The notes below the pieces were generated by a model that worked only from the letters and a program-made list of their open reading frames with translations, was not told where the DNA came from and did no database searches. Shown one piece after another: positions 61,737 to 64,000 of a stretch of 64,000 bases of DNA. This DNA is from Epiperipatus broadwayi. Taxonomy: Eukaryota > Onychophora > Udeonychophora > Euonychophora > Peripatidae. Position numbers and translations under genes: made by a program. The stretch covers positions 7,088,682 to 7,152,681 of the forward strand of contig JAQFVV010012398.1 of NCBI GenBank assembly GCA_028023455.1, written 5' to 3'. Each line of letters starts with the position of its first letter. Positions within the stretch are counted from its first letter, which is position 1.

Positions 61737-62270
61737 ATGTTTAAAACCAAGCTTAGACACCAACTTCTGGAAACTGATAATAAATCCTGGTCTCCATTGT
61801 CATATATTCATAACATTACTCATTGCCTTACTGAAATTTGCTCTACAACTCACCAAATCACTCTATGCACCACTATCCCTCTAAATCAAATTATTAATAA
61901 TACAAATGACATTCTACTTCCAAATCATAAATCACAAATTGTTTACAAAGTGACATGTTCTCAATTTAACTGCCACACATATATTATAAAGAACCGAAGG
62001 CCAAGTTTTCTACCTGATTAGCACAACATTAGTACATATATAGCCATGATTAAACCCAATCAGATAATAATTCAATTTTTTATTAGCACCAATTCACTTC
62101 TGGCCCTGTCTTCGAGCCTATGTCTGCTATCATCATATACCTAGAGCATAACAATGCCAGTGCAAAATGAAAGAGGCCTGGCACATCATGAGAGATAAAA
62201 ACACTACTAACAAGAAAGAATCTTGTCTTGCATTCCCCTCTCCAAAAAATGTCCCATTTAAGCAAATAAT
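61737..62270 (+). pseudogene. Penelope-like ORF fragment with GIY-YIG start, right half
   Basis: The frame 61737-62021 ends QIVYKVTCSQFNCHTYIIKN, which matches the 'VYK-C--C---YIGKT' opening of a Penelope GIY-YIG domain, although the glycine of YIG is lost. After a break, MKEAWHIMRDKNTTNKKES (62167 on) is the C-terminal tail. Stops and frame changes lie between them. Confidence 0.6.
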
Positions 62271-62400
62271 TAGCTATTCAGTTATGCTAATCCCCATTCA
62301 CATTTCTCCAATAAAACTGGTATTCTCCCCCCTTCTGTCAAATACCATGACTATAACTAATATATTCTAATCAAGAATGCACTATGCAAAAATTGTGAAC

Positions 62401-63229
62401 TTTATTCAGATTTAAGCTATCTTGTATACATTTTTGCATATAGTTATTTTCCATATTTACTTTCCCAGAATTTTCAATGTTACATTGTAATATTCAGTGC
62501 CCTTTGATATTTCTAGCTTATATCAGAGAATTTGGTGTAAATAATGTTAGTAGTTTAGTCAAAAGCAACTATGTTATCTTGTGATTATTCAGATTTATTT
62601 GATGATTAGTGAACATGATAATAAGAAACTCAATATTTTTTTTTCAATTGTTTATGCTGCATGAACTTCTGATAATAGTCTGTATGATAATTAGAGTCTT
62701 TTAACTAGATTATTTAGATACTGAGTCTGCATTTGAACAAGCAATTTGCCATTGTTATCATAGATCGTTTTTAAAATCTTAAATATGATCATTTTTGTTC
62801 AACAAATTTTTAATACTTATATATCTATTCCTACCAATGCTAATTGCACTTTTATTAATCTTATTGTGATATCTATCTAAACAATCTTTATTATATTCAA
62901 GAAATATATCATGAATTGTACTACATTTCATCATGATTAAGGTCTGTATTTTAAATATTACACATTAGGCCTGCATCCTGCCTATCCCTCTTCTATGTAT
63001 TTAAATGGATAAGATCCTATACATGAGGGATTAGAGTGACTTGAGGTCAAATGGACATACAATAGTATTGGCATCAGCATGGGATTTGGGCATTCCATCA
63101 TCAGATTTTCAATGGTATGGATGGTTAAAGAGTTGGAGTAGATTGCAGTCTGTCTATTAAAATATGAAGATTTGCTATCTTAATATAAACTGAGCATTGA
63201 TTATATATGTGTGTGGGAGATGGTGATCT
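62401..63229. other. AT-rich stretch
   Basis: Nothing recognised. Confidence 0.5.
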
Positions 63230-63231
63230 TA

Positions 63232-63276
63232 ACCAATGGATGAGTGCTTGTTCAGCATGAAATAGATATAATTGGT
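63232..63276 (+). ncRNA. Hammerhead-like motif, unit 1
   Basis: Outer stem ACCAAT/ATTGGT perfect; core GGATGAG in place of CTGATGAG; stem II TGCT/AGCA perfect with loop TGTTC; then GAAA, a minimal third stem ATA/TAT, and ATA as an NUH-type site. The core change would inactivate it. Confidence 0.5.
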
Positions 63277-63404
63277 GATTATTTATCTTTTCTACATGTG
63301 TGTGGTCATGTGTATTAGTGGTATAAGTGTTTGAAAGTCTGTGTTTAAATCTCATATATTTACAATTAAGCTTCAAGTATATGAAGAATGCCTGTATTTC
63401 TATT

Positions 63405-63453
63405 AGATCACTGATGAGTTCTGGCTCCGCGTGAAATACGTATATTTGGTGAT
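63405..63453 (+). ncRNA. Hammerhead-like motif, unit 2
   Basis: Core CTGATGAG (63411-63418) is exact and GAAA (63433-63436) is kept, followed by minimal stem ATA/TAT and ATA. Stem II and the 5' half of the outer stem have decayed. Units 1 and 2 thus preserve complementary parts of one ancestral motif. Confidence 0.5.
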
Positions 63454-63600
63454 TATTTATTCTTTTCTACATGTGTGTGGTCATGTGTATCAGTGGTATA
63501 AGATAGTGAGATAGTTGAAGAGTGTTTGAAAGTCTGTGTTTAAATTCTATATATTTACAATTAAGCTTCAGCATATGAAGAATATTTGTATTTCTAATAT

Positions 63601-64000
63601 TAAATAGTACACATAAAAAATATCAAAGACTCTCTGTTTAAAGAAAATTGGATGTTCTTGATTATTCGTTATTATTTTTATTAGAAATTTAAAAGCATTT
63701 TAATAATGTTGGCAACTTTAAAATTAAGATTCTAAATCAAATCATTTTAAAAAAATGACAATGGTAACTATTACTAATGAATGTTATGATTTGATTTTTA
63801 TATATACGTATAGGTTATTATAATTTTTGATTCCCATGCCAAACTTTTTGGTAAATAATATTTGTTTTTTAATTAAATATAAACAGATAAAATAATTCAA
63901 CTTTACTTTTATTTTTCCGTGAATGATATCTTTTTTAGACGTACTTAAAATTTTTACTCCACTACCCATTCTTGAAACTTAAATAAAAACTTCTGAAAAC
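63601..64000. other. AT-rich end of window
   Basis: Nothing recognised. A 61-codon minus-strand frame (63784-63969) is low-complexity. Confidence 0.5.

Larger units (their letters stand above)
60900..62400. mobile_element. Two Penelope-like 3' fragments in head-to-head inverted arrangement
   Basis: The left half (60900-61700) reads on the minus strand and the right half (about 61640-62400) on the plus strand. They encode the same protein segment and the same 3' untranslated sequence (aataccatgactat near 62341 and its inverse near 60913). The centre is at about 61650. Divergence between halves is notable, so they are not a recent snap-back copy. Confidence 0.65.
63230..63600 (+). repeat. Tandem duplicated Penelope-like pseudo-LTR segment, 174-bp period
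   Basis: ttggtgattattta, ctacatgtgtgtggtcatgt, gtttgaaagtctgtgtttaa and atttacaattaagcttca occur in order in both units (first from 63241, second from 63415). Each unit begins with a hammerhead-like motif. Tandem terminal repeats with such motifs are known from Penelope-like elements and related small retroelements, but no protein lies beside this one. Confidence 0.6.

Noticed and set aside
61137-62140. Long hairpin interpreted as a single DNA transposon with terminal inverted repeats
   Set aside because: The arms encode Penelope-like protein segments and 3' untranslated sequence and lack transposon-type ends, so two retroelement fragments explain it better.

Overview
This window looks like non-coding, transposon-dominated nuclear DNA from an invertebrate animal. 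The base composition is about 73% A+T by eye, simple repeats are common, and there is no operon structure, ribosome-binding site, rRNA, CRISPR array or intact host gene. The repeat types seen are an RTE-like LINE with an AP endonuclease, Penelope-like elements with GIY-YIG remnants, LTR retrotransposons with a tRNA-Lys-type primer site, and tRNA-derived SINEs. This mix fits molluscs, annelids, cnidarians, flatworms or arachnids. I cannot place the species.

Layout: 0.6-2.3 kb holds a fold-back repeat and an ~85-bp tandem array. 3.5-14.0 kb is the most striking structure. A long-LTR retrotransposon (two ~2.72-kb direct LTRs, a primer-binding site, one short open reading frame with a 38-residue internal repeat, and no pol) is joined tail-to-tail, with no spacer, to an inverted and diverged LTR of a sister family. 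The whole 10.4-kb block ends in perfect 12-bp inverted termini and is flanked by ATCG on both sides. A further candidate LTR lies at 17.05-18.15 kb. From 15 to 33 kb there are old repeats, two Penelope-like remnants and an unrecognised decayed coding region (27.2-29.1 kb). 34.0-37.4 kb is a decayed RTE-type LINE on the minus strand with a tRNA-derived SINE inserted in it (13-bp target duplication).

38-48 kb is rich in fold-back elements: a near-perfect 339-bp palindrome, a ~740-bp fold-back pair, a tandem pair of a related repeat, and a mariner-like relic. 52-63.6 kb is a series of Penelope-like fragments, several flanked by inverted repeats or lying head-to-head, plus palindromic MITE-like elements.

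The most interesting shared signal is a hammerhead-ribozyme-like layout (CTGANGA, short stem, GAAA, with a closing outer stem) seen in degenerate form at about ten places, all inside Penelope-like or related fold-back repeats. No gene here appears to be functional. The biology is that of elements inserting, decaying and rearranging. Coordinates of element ends are by-eye estimates unless a terminal motif or target duplication is quoted.
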